A stretch of DNA of 18,924 nucleotides from BPIH01 sp042408925 (GCA_042408925.1 JBHOQO010000072.1:1-18924), one strand, 5' to 3'; positions 1-7,974 are shown, counted from the stretch's first letter. Notes: generated by a model not told the origin, from the sequence alone. Made by a program: numbers and translations.

Positions 1-1
1 G

Positions 2-1615
2 CACCGGGCGGCCGAGGTCGAGGCCGCCCGCGCGGAGACGGCCGCTCGCGGCGCCGAGGCCCGGCTCCGCGATCTCGAGCGGTCGATCGGTCGCCTCGAG
101 CAGGAGGTCCGCTGGAACGAGGCGAGCCTCGAGCAGCTCGAGGCCGCGCTCCGCTCATCCGAGGAGGCGCTCCGGAGCTTCGCCGAGCCCGACGGAGAGG
201 GCGACGGGACCGCCTCGCGCCGGGAGGCCGACGACGACCGGCCGCGCACCGAGGCCCCCTCCCTCGACGGGGCGCTCGCCGCCCGGGAGGTCGCCTTCGC
301 CGAGCTGGAGACGCGCCGGGCCGAGCTCGCCGCCGTCGTGGAGCAGGCCGCCGAGCGCCGCCGGGCAGCCGAGGCCCGGCGCGCCCGGTCGGAAGCCGCC
401 CGGGATCTCGCCCGGAGCCGCCTCGCCGAGCTGGAACGGGCCGCTGCGGAGCTCAGCGAGCGGGAGGCTGCGCTCCGGTCCGCCGAGGCGCAGCACGCCG
501 CCGAGCTCGCCGCCGCCGCCGAGGCGGAACGGACCGCCCGGGCCGCCGTCGAGGAGGTCCGGGCGTCGCTCGTCGCCGGACGGGAGGCGCTCGCCGCCGC
601 CGAGGCGGAGATCGGCCGCCGCCGCGAACGGGTCCGGGCCGCCGAGGACGACCACCGAGCCGCCGAATCCGCCGAGGTGGAGGCGCGGCTCGCCCTCGAC
701 GCCTGCCGGGAGCATGTCGTCGTCGAGCTCGGGTCGCTCGGCGAGACGGCGGAAGCCGTCCTCGCCGAGTTCCTGGGCGAGCAGAGCGCCCGGTTCGAGG
801 TCGACCGTGTCGACGCCGGCGGGGAGGAGGCCGCCGGCGGGGAGGAGGCCACGGCGAGCAGCCTCGAGCAGCGCGTCGCCCGCCTCGTCGAAGGGTGGGC
901 AACGACCCCGCCCCCGCCGCCCCCGTCCGCGAGCCGGGTCGCCCAGCTGCGGCGCCGGGTCGCCGAACTCGGCGCCGTCAACCCCTTCGCCGCCGAGGAG
1001 TACGCCGAGGTTCGCCAGCGCCTCGAGCGGCTCGAGGCCCAGGAGGCGGACCTGCGGGCCGCCATCGCCCGGACCCGACGCCTCATCGAGGAGCTGAACG
1101 AGCTCGTCGCCCGCCAGTTCACAACGACCTTCGAGGCCCTCGGTGCCGCCTTCGAGCGTCGCTTCCGGCAGCTCTTCGGGGGTGGGCAGGCACGGCTCGT
1201 CCTCACCGAGCCGTCGGACCTGGCGCAGACCGGCGTCGACATCGTGGCCCGCCCGCCCGGCAAGAAGCTCCAGCCGCTGGCGATGCTCTCGGGGGGCGAG
1301 CGGGCCCTCACCGCCGTCGCCCTCCTCTTCGCGATGCTCGAGGTCCGTCCGGTTCCGTTCTGCGTCCTCGACGAGGTCGACGCCGCCCTCGACGAGGCGA
1401 ACATCGGCCGCTTCCGGGCCGCCCTCCGGGAGCTGGCGGCGGCGACCCAGTTCGTCGTCATCACCCACAACCGGGGCACCATCGAGGAGGCGGACGCCCT
1501 CTACGGGATCACCGTCGGCGACGACTCGGTGAGCCGGGTCATCAGCCTCCGGCTCGAGGAAGCGCGCGAGCTCGCCGCCCGGGGCCGGGCGGCGGTCGGG
1601 AGCGGGACGGCCTGA
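2..1615 (+). CDS. smc: Chromosome segregation ATPase SMC, C-terminal part (5' truncated by window edge)
   Basis: The reading frame is open from the first bases of the window, so only the last 537 residues are present. SMC dimers organise and segregate the chromosome, using ATP heads joined by long coiled coils. The first ~300 residues are the returning coiled coil, rich in Ala, Glu and Arg. The conserved C-terminal head follows: an LGAVNPFAAEEY segment, LFGGGQA, PPGKK, the ABC signature LSGGERAL (about 1288-1311), Walker B FCVLDEVDAALDEAN (about 1360-1404) and the switch FVVITHNRGTIEEAD. The ABC signature together with Walker B makes SMC nearly certain. The N-terminal Walker A and the hinge lie outside the window. 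The stop codon shares one base with the ftsY ATG (TGATG), so the two are probably co-transcribed. The coiled coil includes a less regular stretch rich in Gly, Asp and Pro near 200-280. Confidence 0.96.
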   Translation, partial: HRAAEVEAARAETAARGAEARLRDLERSIGRLEQEVRWNEASLEQLEAALRSSEEALRSFAEPDGEGDGTASRREADDDRPRTEAPSLDGALAAREVAFAELETRRAELAAVVEQAAERRRAAEARRARSEAARDLARSRLAELERAAAELSEREAALRSAEAQHAAELAAAAEAERTARAAVEEVRASLVAGREALAAAEAEIGRRRERVRAAEDDHRAAESAEVEARLALDACREHVVVELGSLGETAEAVLAEFLGEQSARFEVDRVDAGGEEAAGGEEATASSLEQRVARLVEGWATTPPPPPPSASRVAQLRRRVAELGAVNPFAAEEYAEVRQRLERLEAQEADLRAAIARTRRLIEELNELVARQFTTTFEALGAAFERRFRQLFGGGQARLVLTEPSDLAQTGVDIVARPPGKKLQPLAMLSGGERALTAVALLFAMLEVRPVPFCVLDEVDAALDEANIGRFRAALRELAAATQFVVITHNRGTIEEADALYGITVGDDSVSRVISLRLEEARELAARGRAAVGSGTA

Positions 1616-2664
1616 TGGGGTTCCTCCGTCGAACCTTCGGGGGCGGCGCCGCCGGCCCGGGGCCGGCCGGGGACCCGGATCACGACGCCTCGGAGCCGAG
1701 GGCCGTCGCGACCGGCGACCCGGCCGCGGCGACCGGGTCGGGGGGCGACCCCCTCGCGGCCGGCCTCGCCCGGACCCGGGGCGGGTTCGTCGCCCGTCTC
1801 CGGAACCTCTTCGGGGCGGCCGAGGCGGATCCGGCCGTCTGGGACGAGATCGAGGAGGCGCTCATCCTCGGTGACGTGGGGCCGACCGTCGCCGCCGAGG
1901 TCGTCGAGCGGGCGCGCCGCCGGCGGGACGCCGGGTCGCCCGAGGCCGCCGTTCGGGCGGAGCTTCGGGCCCTCCTCGTCCCGAGGAGCGAGCCGTACGA
2001 CCCGCTCCGACCGGCCGTCCCCGGCGGGCCGGCGGTCGTCCTCGTCGTCGGGGTGAACGGAAGCGGGAAGACGACGACGATCGGCAAGCTCGCCCATCGC
2101 TTCCGGGCGGCCGGGGCGCGGGTCGTCCTCGCCGCCGCCGACACGTTCCGGGCCGCGGCCATCGAGCAGCTCGCCGCCTGGGCGAAGCGGGCCGGCGCCG
2201 ACCTCGTGGCCCACGCCCCGGGGTCGGATCCGGGTGCCGTCGTCTTCGATGCCCTCGACGCCGCCGTCGCCCGCGGCGCCGACGTCGTCGTCGCCGACAC
2301 CGCGGGCCGCCTCCACACTCGGGTCAGCCTCATGGACGAGCTCGCCAAGGTCCGGCGGGTCGTGGAGCGGCGGCTCCCGGGGGCCCGGCCCGAGGTCCTC
2401 CTCGTGCTCGACGCGACGACGGGCCAAAACGGGCTCGCCCAGGCCGCGGCGTTCGCCGAGGCGACGGGCCTGACGGGCGTCGTCCTGACGAAGCTCGATT
2501 CGACGGCGAAGGGCGGGATCGTCTTCGCCATCGAGGCCCGGCTTCGGATCCCGGTCCGCTTCGTCGGGGTGGGGGAGGGGATCGACGATCTCCTCGACTT
2601 CGACCCGGACGCCTTCGTCGAGACCCTCTTCGCCCCGCCGTCGGAGCGAGGGCGGGGCTCGTAG
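1615..2664 (+). CDS. ftsY: Signal recognition particle receptor FtsY
   Basis: 349 residues. FtsY is the membrane-associated GTPase that docks ribosome-SRP complexes at the Sec translocon. Residues 1-56 are a Gly/Ala/Pro-rich linker in place of the long acidic A domain of E. coli. The N helical bundle spans about 57-125. The NG GTPase follows, with P-loop GVNGSGKT at 146-153, DTFRAAAIEQL at 177-187, DTAGR at 228-232, TKLD at 292-295 and the FtsY ending FVGVGEGIDDLLDFDPDAFV. The DTFRAAA and GVGE..DDL motifs separate it from Ffh, and there is no M domain. The ATG overlaps the smc stop by one base and has GGGACGG a few bases upstream. The pairing smc-ftsY-ffh is common in bacteria and supports the call. 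The likely target is the cytoplasmic face of the membrane. Confidence 0.97.
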   Translation: MGFLRRTFGGGAAGPGPAGDPDHDASEPRAVATGDPAAATGSGGDPLAAGLARTRGGFVARLRNLFGAAEADPAVWDEIEEALILGDVGPTVAAEVVERARRRRDAGSPEAAVRAELRALLVPRSEPYDPLRPAVPGGPAVVLVVGVNGSGKTTTIGKLAHRFRAAGARVVLAAADTFRAAAIEQLAAWAKRAGADLVAHAPGSDPGAVVFDALDAAVARGADVVVADTAGRLHTRVSLMDELAKVRRVVERRLPGARPEVLLVLDATTGQNGLAQAAAFAEATGLTGVVLTKLDSTAKGGIVFAIEARLRIPVRFVGVGEGIDDLLDFDPDAFVETLFAPPSERGRGS

Positions 2665-2725
2665 CCCCGGACGAGCGGCAGCACCGTTCGGAGCGATCCC
2701 CCGGCCGGCCGTCCGCGGCCGAGGC

Positions 2726-2733
2726 GCTATACT
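2726..2733 (+). promoter_or_regulatory. Promoter -10 element before ffh
   Basis: GCTATACT stands out in an otherwise GC-only 156-base gap between ftsY and ffh, with the -10 hexamer TATACT at 2728-2733. The same GCTAYACT core recurs before rplS and rpsB, which supports a real promoter. No convincing -35 is seen 16-18 bases upstream. Eight-base inverted repeats follow at 2735-2742 (CCGGCGCC) and 2775-2782 (GGCGCCGG). They could fold near the 5' end of the transcript, but in DNA this GC-rich they could arise by chance. Confidence 0.55.
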
Positions 2734-2820
2734 GCCGGCGCCTCGCCGCCCCGTCGGACCGGGCGACCGGCGACGGCGCCGGGGCGATCCGACAATCACC
2801 GCCCGCGAGCAACCGAGCCC

Positions 2821-4152
2821 GTGTTCGACACCCTCTCCGAGCGCCTCCGTCGCACGATCGCCAACCTGACCGGCCGCGGCCGGGTCAGCGAGGCCGACGT
2901 CGAGGCCGCCCTCCGCGAGGTCCGGCTCGCCCTCCTCGAGGCCGACGTCAACTACCGGGTCGTCAAGGACTTCGTGGCCCGGGTCCGAGAGCGGGCGGTC
3001 GGGGCGGAGATCCTCGAGACGCTCACGGCCGGCCAGCAGGTCGTGAAGATCGTCCACGAGGAGCTGACCGCCCTCCTCGCCGTCGGCGACCGGACGTTCG
3101 TCCTCCGCGGGCAGCCGGCCGTCGTCCTCCTCGCCGGCCTCCAGGGATCGGGGAAGACGACGACCTCGGCGAAGCTCGCCCGCCACGTCGTCCGCCTCGG
3201 CCGGGCGCCGCTCCTCGTCGCCGCCGATCCATACCGCCCGGCGGCCGCCGACCAGCTCGAGGTCCTGGGTCGGAGCCTCGGCCTCCCGGTTCATCGCTCG
3301 CCGGCCGGAACCCCGGTTGCGGCGATCGTCGAGGCCGGCCTGGCGACGGCCCGGCGGACCGGACGCGACGTCGTGATCGTCGACACCGCCGGCCGCCACA
3401 ACCTCGACGAGACGCTCATGGCCGAGATCGCCGAGCTCGCCGCGGCGGTCCGGCCGTCGGAGGCGCTCCTCGTCGTCGACGCGATGACCGGTCAGGAGGC
3501 GGTCCACGTCGCCGAGGCCTTCGCCGCGGCGGTCCCCTTGACCGGGCTCGTCCTCACGAAGGTCGACGGCGATGCCCGGGGCGGGGCGGCGCTCTCGATC
3601 GGGGCGGTGACCGGGCTGCCGGTGAAGTTCCTGGGCACCGGGGAGAAGCTCGACGCCCTCGAGCCGTTCCACCCGGACCGCCTGGCGAGCCGGATCCTCG
3701 GGATGGGCGACGTCCTTACCCTCATCGAGCGGGCCCAGGAGGTCGTCGACGCGAAGGCGGCGGCCCGCCTCGAGGAGCGGCTCAGGACCGCCAGCTTCAC
3801 CCTCGACGACATGCTCGAGCAGCTCGAGCAGGTCCAGAGGATGGGCCCGATCGGCCAGCTCGTCTCGATGATCCCCGGGCTCGGCGGCCTGGCGAAGGAG
3901 GCCCAGGACGCCGTCGACCGGGGGGAGCTGAAGCGGACCGAGGCGATCATCCGCTCGATGACGCCCGAGGAGCGCCGCGACCCGTCGATCCTCAACGCCT
4001 CGCGGCGGCGGCGGATCGCGGCCGGCTCGGGCACGACGCTGACCGACGTGAACCGGCTCGTCAAGCAGTTCGGCGAGCTCCAGCGGCTCATGCGACAGGT
4101 CGGCGGCGGTGGCCGGCGGGCGCCGCTCGGGAATCTGTTCGGGCGGCGTTGA
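2821..4152 (+). CDS. ffh: Signal recognition particle GTPase Ffh (SRP54)
   Basis: 443 residues, the usual length. Ffh binds SRP RNA and signal sequences on nascent chains and delivers them to FtsY. The N domain covers about 1-90. The G domain has P-loop GLQGSGKT at 106-113, the DPYRPAA motif at 136-142, DTAG at 188-191, TKVDGDARGGAAL from 246 and GTGEKLDALEPF. The M domain follows, with FTLDDMLEQL, the GPIGQL..MIPG loop and the SRP-RNA-binding GSGTTLTDVNRLVKQF. The switch segment reads TAGRHNLDE rather than the commoner TAGRLxIDE, a mild variant. The M domain is not strongly Met-rich and ends in a short Gly/Arg tail. The GTG start at 2821 gives the canonical MFDTLSERL N terminus. The ribosome binding site is weak. 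The gene follows its own promoter-like element and is probably also read through from ftsY. Confidence 0.97.
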   Translation: MFDTLSERLRRTIANLTGRGRVSEADVEAALREVRLALLEADVNYRVVKDFVARVRERAVGAEILETLTAGQQVVKIVHEELTALLAVGDRTFVLRGQPAVVLLAGLQGSGKTTTSAKLARHVVRLGRAPLLVAADPYRPAAADQLEVLGRSLGLPVHRSPAGTPVAAIVEAGLATARRTGRDVVIVDTAGRHNLDETLMAEIAELAAAVRPSEALLVVDAMTGQEAVHVAEAFAAAVPLTGLVLTKVDGDARGGAALSIGAVTGLPVKFLGTGEKLDALEPFHPDRLASRILGMGDVLTLIERAQEVVDAKAAARLEERLRTASFTLDDMLEQLEQVQRMGPIGQLVSMIPGLGGLAKEAQDAVDRGELKRTEAIIRSMTPEERRDPSILNASRRRRIAAGSGTTLTDVNRLVKQFGELQRLMRQVGGGGRRAPLGNLFGRR

Positions 4153-4181
4153 CGCCGGCCGGGGAAGGAACGGGGTGAACG

Positions 4182-5915
4182 ATGATCGGACGGCAGCGCG
4201 AGTCGGAGGCCGGCGGCGCCCTCCGGCCGGGCTCGAATCGAGGGGCGGTCGCCGCGTCTGGGACCGTCGGGGTGGGCCCCGGTCTCGGGAGCCGGCTCCG
4301 CTGGCTCGTTGCCATCGGCGTCTCGGCGGTCGTGGTTGTCGTCTCGGCGGCGGTCGCCGCGCTGCTCATCGGTGGGGTCGGGCCGTCCGGTCTCCTCGCC
4401 CGGGCGCCCGGCGACAGCGTCGCCTACGCGGAACTCGGGCTCGACCTCCCTGGTGACCAGCGGGCGAACCTCGGCCGCTTCCTCAGTGCGTTCCCGGGCT
4501 TCGACGATCAGGCCCTCCTCGACGCCAAGCTCGACGATCTGCTCGATCGGGCGATCGGCGCGGCGAGCGAGGGGCGCGTCCGCTGGTCGGGCGGCATCGA
4601 CGCCTGGTTCGGCGGCGAGGCGGCGCTCGTCCTCCGGAACCTGCCGAACCCGGCGGGCGCGGGGTTCGAGCGGCCCGTGCCCCTCGTCCTGGCGACGCTG
4701 ACCGATCCGGCGGCGGCCCGGACCTGGGTCACGGCGACCCTCGACGCCCTCGGCCTGCCGTGGACCCGGGACACCCTCGCCGGGACCGACGTCCTCCTCG
4801 TCGGTGGTTCCGTCGACCGGCGGGCCGTCGCCGTGACCGACGAGCTCCTCCTCGCCGGCCGGGCCGAGGACGTGGCGGCCGCCCTGGCGACGACCCCGGC
4901 GACGAGCCTCGGGGCGGCCGCCCCGACGAAGGCGGCCGCGGCGGCGCTCCCGGCCGATCACCTGGCCTGGCTCTACGTCGACGGGACCGCCTACCGCCGC
5001 TGGCTGTCGGGGCTCCTCGGGGCCGCGGCCCCCGGCCCCGACGTCCTCGGACGGTTCGTCCCCGACTGGGTCAGCCTCGAGCTCCGGGCAAACGGGGATC
5101 TCGCCGTCGCCGAGGCGGCGATGCCGATCGGCGACCGACCGGTCGTCGGGAGCGGACCGATTCGGCTCGCGGCGCTCGTCCCGAAGGACGTCGTCGCCTT
5201 CGCCGCGGCGCGCGACGTCGGCGCCATCGTCCGCGACCAGGTCGCGGCGCTCCGGGCGGATCCGAAGCTGGCCCCGAGCCTCGAACCGATCCTCGCCGCC
5301 CTCGATCGGGTCGGGGGGCTCGAGGCCATCGTCGGCTGGATCGACGAGGCGGGCGTCGTCGTCGGGGCCGAGGGGACCGAGCCGTGGGCCGCGGTCGTCG
5401 CCGTGCCGCGGGATCGCTCGGCGGCCGAGACCCTCGCCGGGAGCCTCCTGAACCTCGCCCGCCTCAGCCTCCCCGGCGTTCGGAGCGGCGAGGAGACGGC
5501 GGACGGGACGACCATCGTCACCCTCGAGGTCGGCCCGGGCGGGGGGAGCGGCGGGCCGGACGGCGGGATCGGCCTCGCCTGGGCGATCACCGACGAGCGG
5601 GTCGTCGTCGCCCCGGATGCCGCGATTGTCCGGCGGGTCCTCGCCGCGGGGGCGGGGTCTTCGCTCGCCGACGACCCGCGGTACGCTACCCTCGTCGAGC
5701 GGGCCGGGGGACCGAGCGGCTCGAGGGTCGCCTTCGTCGACCTGCGACGCATCCGAACCCTCCTCGAGGCGCGGCTCGATCCCGCCGGCCGGGCCCGCTA
5801 CGAGGGGGACGTTCGCCCGTATCTGGCCCCCTTCGACGCGGTCGCCGCCGTCGGGAGGGCCGACGGAGGGCTGGAGCGGCAGGTCCTCGTCGTTCGGGTC
5901 GCCGGGATCGAGTAA
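4182..5915 (+). CDS. Membrane-anchored protein, DUF3352-like, with internal duplication
   Basis: 577 residues, no assigned function. It starts with a polar Gly/Arg-rich segment (1-39) and has one strong hydrophobic helix (about 41-66). A large domain follows and is presumably outside the cell, judging by the Arg residues before the helix. The segment PGDSVAYAELGLDLPGDQR (76-94) followed by LSAFPGF resembles the DUF3352 family; this is recognised from memory, not from a search. The domain looks duplicated. APGDSVAYAEL, GGIDAWFGGEAALV, LTDPAAARTWVTATLDAL and AVAVTDELLLAGRAEDV (about 75-230) match VPKDVVAFAAA, VGWIDEAGVVVGAE, PRDRSAAETLAGSLL and AWAITDERVVVAPDAAI (about 333-482) in the same order. 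The ATG at 4182 has AAGGAA 11 bases upstream. It lies between ffh and rpsP with short gaps, so it is probably part of the SRP/ribosome transcription unit. No catalytic motif was seen. Confidence 0.8.
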   Translation: MIGRQRESEAGGALRPGSNRGAVAASGTVGVGPGLGSRLRWLVAIGVSAVVVVVSAAVAALLIGGVGPSGLLARAPGDSVAYAELGLDLPGDQRANLGRFLSAFPGFDDQALLDAKLDDLLDRAIGAASEGRVRWSGGIDAWFGGEAALVLRNLPNPAGAGFERPVPLVLATLTDPAAARTWVTATLDALGLPWTRDTLAGTDVLLVGGSVDRRAVAVTDELLLAGRAEDVAAALATTPATSLGAAAPTKAAAAALPADHLAWLYVDGTAYRRWLSGLLGAAAPGPDVLGRFVPDWVSLELRANGDLAVAEAAMPIGDRPVVGSGPIRLAALVPKDVVAFAAARDVGAIVRDQVAALRADPKLAPSLEPILAALDRVGGLEAIVGWIDEAGVVVGAEGTEPWAAVVAVPRDRSAAETLAGSLLNLARLSLPGVRSGEETADGTTIVTLEVGPGGGSGGPDGGIGLAWAITDERVVVAPDAAIVRRVLAAGAGSSLADDPRYATLVERAGGPSGSRVAFVDLRRIRTLLEARLDPAGRARYEGDVRPYLAPFDAVAAVGRADGGLERQVLVVRVAGIE

Positions 5916-5979
5916 CCTGAGAGGAACCCACCAGCGTCGAGCCCGCGGCCGCGGTGCTCGGCACGAGATCGAGGAGCAC

Positions 5980-6234
5980 ATGGCAGTACGGATCAGACTC
6001 ACCCGGGTCGGCGCCAAGAAGCAGCCGGCCTATCGCGTCGTCGTCGCCGACGGCCGGAGCGCCCGGGACGGCCGGGCCATCGAGACGATCGGGCACTACA
6101 ACCCGCGGACCGAACCGGTCGAGGTCGCCATCGACGCCGAGCGGGCCCGCTACTGGCTCGATCACGGCGCGCAGCCGTCGGAGCCGGTCGTCCGCCTCTT
6201 CCGCCTCGCCGGCGTCCTGCCGGCGGCGAAGTAG
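5980..6234 (+). CDS. rpsP: 30S ribosomal protein bS16
   Basis: 84 residues, normal for S16, a small-subunit assembly protein that binds 16S rRNA. The N terminus MAVRIRLTRVGAKKQPAYRVVVAD and the segment IETIGHYNPRTEP are diagnostic. The ATG at 5980 is chosen because it gives the canonical N terminus. A GAGGAG at 5971-5976 lies only three bases before it, a rather short spacing that is seen again at tsf. The open frame continues far upstream through the DUF3352-like gene, but that part is not coding in this frame. The gene is followed 11 bases later by khpA, and the rpsP-khpA-rimM-trmD order is classical. Confidence 0.97.
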   Translation: MAVRIRLTRVGAKKQPAYRVVVADGRSARDGRAIETIGHYNPRTEPVEVAIDAERARYWLDHGAQPSEPVVRLFRLAGVLPAAK

Positions 6235-6245
6235 GGAGGCGAGCG

Positions 6246-6479
6246 ATGGCTGCCGTCGACCTCGTCGAGTACGTCGCCCGGTCCCTCGTCGACGACCCCG
6301 AGGCCGTTCGGATCGAGGTCGTGAAGGAGCGCGGCGGGACGACGATCGAGCTCCACGTCGCCGAGGACGACATGGGCAAGGTCATCGGTCGGAACGGGAG
6401 CGTGGCGAAGGCGCTCCGGACGCTCCTCAAGGTCATCGCCGCCCGCGAGGGCGAGCCGATCGCGCTGGAGATCGTCTGA
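6246..6479 (+). CDS. khpA: KhpA, KH-domain RNA-binding protein
   Basis: 77 residues forming one KH domain. KhpA-type proteins bind RNA, often with a partner (KhpB/Jag), and in Gram-positive bacteria affect cell division and small-RNA biology. The RNA-binding GxxG loop is GRNG at 48-51 inside DDMGKVIGRNGSVAKALRTLLK. The start MAAVDLVEYVARSLVDDPEAV matches the family. The ATG is preceded by GGGAGG at 6234-6239, six bases upstream, and this Shine-Dalgarno overlaps the rpsP stop. The last base of its stop codon region overlaps the proposed rimM start (CTGA). No khpB is in the window. Confidence 0.94.
   Translation: MAAVDLVEYVARSLVDDPEAVRIEVVKERGGTTIELHVAEDDMGKVIGRNGSVAKALRTLLKVIAAREGEPIALEIV
6467..6470 (+). 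promoter_or_regulatory. Ribosome binding site that decides the rimM start
   Basis: GGAG at 6467-6470 lies inside the last codons of khpA, five bases before CTG 6476-6478. It is the only Shine-Dalgarno-like sequence seen at a suitable distance from any possible start for the RimM frame, so it supports initiation at CTG. Confidence 0.5.
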
Positions 6480-7075
6480 CGCCGGAGCGGCTCGTCGTCG
6501 CCTACGTCCGGAGCGTCCACGGGCTCGCCGGGGCCGTCCGGATCGAGATCCTGACCGATCGACCCGAGGAGCGCTTCGCCGTCGGCCGGCAGGTCTTCCT
6601 CGAGGGCGAGGCGCGGCCGCTCACCGTCGTCGAGGCGGTCCGGGAGCGCCTCGGCTGGCGGGTCCGCTTCGCCGAGATCGCCGACCGAGCGGCCGCCGAG
6701 GCGCTCCGGGGCCGGTACCTCGAGGCCGAGGTCGCGACGCCGCTCCCGCCCGGGCATCACTACTGGCACGAGCTCCTCGGCCTCCCGGTCCGGGACGCCG
6801 CCGGGCGCGCCCTCGGGCGGGTCGTCGACGTCTACCGAGCCGGCGGAGCCGAGGTCGTGAGCGTCGCCGACGGTCCGTTCGGTCCCCTCGAGGTGCCGAT
6901 CGTCGCCGGCGTCGTTCGCCGCCTCGACCCGGTCGGGGAAGGGATCGTCGTCGACGCGACGGCTATCGGCCTCGACGAGGCGGCCGCGGCCCCCCAGGCC
7001 CGAGCCGTCGTCGCGGGTCCGCGGCGCCCTTGTCGCCGCGCCGCCGAGGCGCGCGGATCCTCGCTTCGGCCGTGA
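6476..7075 (+). CDS. rimM: Ribosome maturation factor RimM, probable CTG start
   Basis: 199 residues. RimM helps 30S maturation around S19 and 16S helix 33. The N-terminal barrel starts LTPERLVVAYVRSVHGLAGAVRIEI, matching the family's LxVGxIxxxHGLxGEV pattern. The PRC-barrel C-terminal domain starts at HHYWHELLGLPV, with LGRVVDVYRAGGAEVVSV and a final VGEGIVVD. No ATG, GTG or TTG occurs in this frame between about 6245 and the end of the N-terminal domain; the valines there are all GTC. The nearest upstream starts would overlap khpA completely. CTG 6476-6478 forms a CTGA overlap with the khpA stop, has GGAG five bases upstream and gives the expected N terminus. It mirrors the GTGA junctions used elsewhere in this cluster. 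The product call is firm; the start is inferred. The C-terminal ~35 residues are a low-complexity tail. Confidence 0.92.
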   Translation: MTPERLVVAYVRSVHGLAGAVRIEILTDRPEERFAVGRQVFLEGEARPLTVVEAVRERLGWRVRFAEIADRAAAEALRGRYLEAEVATPLPPGHHYWHELLGLPVRDAAGRALGRVVDVYRAGGAEVVSVADGPFGPLEVPIVAGVVRRLDPVGEGIVVDATAIGLDEAAAAPQARAVVAGPRRPCRRAAEARGSSLRP

Positions 7076-7917
7076 GCCTCGAAATCGACGTCCTCACCCT
7101 CTTCCCCGAGGTCGTCGAGGTCCCCCTCCGGGCGAGCATCCCGGGCCGGGCCCTGGAGCGCGGTCTCGCCGTCCTGCGGGTCCACGACCTCCGCCGCTGG
7201 GGGCTGGGGCGGCACCGGGCCGTCGACGACTATCCGTACGGAGGCGGGGCCGGGATGGTCCTCCGACCCGAGCCGGTCGCCGCCGCCCTCGACGAGCTTC
7301 GCCGCCCCGATTCGGTCGTGATCCTCCCCGATCCCGCCGGCGAGCCGTTCCGGCAGGCCCGGGCCCGCGATCTGGCCCGTCGCTCCCACCTTATCCTCGT
7401 CTGTCCCCGCTACGAGGGCGTCGACGAGCGGATCCGCGACTTCGTCGATCTCGAGCTCTCGATCGGCGACGTCGTCCTCTCCGGGGGCGAGATCGCCGCC
7501 CTCGTCATCCTCGACGCGGTCCTGCGGCTCCTGCCCGGGGCGATCGATCCGGCCTCGACCGAGGAGGAGTCGTTCGCCGACGGGCTCCTCGAATACCCGC
7601 AGTACACGCGGCCGCCGGTCTTCCGCGGCCGGTCGGTCCCGGCGATCCTCCGGAGCGGTCACCACGAGGCCGTCCGGCGCTGGCGGCGCCGCGAGGCGCT
7701 CCGGCGCACCCTCGAACGACGGCCCGACCTCCTCGCCGGGCGGGCGTTCGACGCGGAGACGGCGGCGCTCCTCGACGAGCTGCGCCGCGAGGCGGCCGGA
7801 GCGGACGTCGGGGTCGACGGCGAGGCGACGGCCGCCGGTCCCGCCGCGAGCCCGCCGGGCCCCGACGAGGCGCCGGGCCAGGGGAGGGCCGGGGACGGCC
7901 CCGACGACCGTCCCTGA
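7072..7917 (+). CDS. trmD: tRNA (guanine-N1-)-methyltransferase TrmD
   Basis: 281 residues. TrmD methylates G37 of tRNAs with S-adenosylmethionine and so prevents +1 frameshifting. Visible family features are the N terminus LEIDVLTLFPEV, DDYPYGGGAGMVL (52-64), the trefoil-knot segments CPRYEGVDERI (111-121) and LSIGDVVLSGGEIAALVILDAVLRLLPG (129-156), and the GLLEYPQYTRP motif. Arg152 matches the catalytic Arg154 of E. coli. The position of the catalytic Asp169 (EDSF in E. coli) is Glu166 here (EESF). The GTG at 7072 overlaps the rimM stop as GTGA and puts the core at position 1; an upstream TTG at 7030 is less likely. About 45 residues at the C terminus form a Gly/Pro/Asp-rich tail beyond the usual ~240-residue family length. 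Confidence 0.96.
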   Translation: MSLEIDVLTLFPEVVEVPLRASIPGRALERGLAVLRVHDLRRWGLGRHRAVDDYPYGGGAGMVLRPEPVAAALDELRRPDSVVILPDPAGEPFRQARARDLARRSHLILVCPRYEGVDERIRDFVDLELSIGDVVLSGGEIAALVILDAVLRLLPGAIDPASTEEESFADGLLEYPQYTRPPVFRGRSVPAILRSGHHEAVRRWRRREALRRTLERRPDLLAGRAFDAETAALLDELRREAAGADVGVDGEATAAGPAASPPGPDEAPGQGRAGDGPDDRP

Positions 7918-7951
7918 CGACCGGCCCCGACGGCGACGCTCCGGGCGCCGA

Positions 7952-7960
7952 TGCTATACT
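7952..7960 (+). promoter_or_regulatory. Extended -10 promoter of rplS
   Basis: TGCTATACT is a full extended -10 (TGn plus TATACT at 7955-7960), 94 bases before the rplS GTG. No clear -35 hexamer is visible, as often tolerated with an extended -10. The same core occurs before rpsB (TGCTACACT) and ffh (GCTATACT). The transcription start is expected near 7967. Confidence 0.65.
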
Positions 7961-7974
7961 CCGGCCTCGGCCGT

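Noticed and set aside
3492..6017. Long open frame on the - strand (about 840 codons) over ffh and the DUF3352-like gene, and similar ones at 8398-10722 and 13423-15231
   Set aside because: They lie antisense to well-identified genes, are rich in Arg/Gly/Pro/Asp with no family motifs, and are expected when GC-rich third positions remove stop codons from other frames.
5954..6475. RimM fused to an upstream Arg-rich extension
   Set aside because: The extension is only an alternate frame of rpsP and khpA, both clearly coding.
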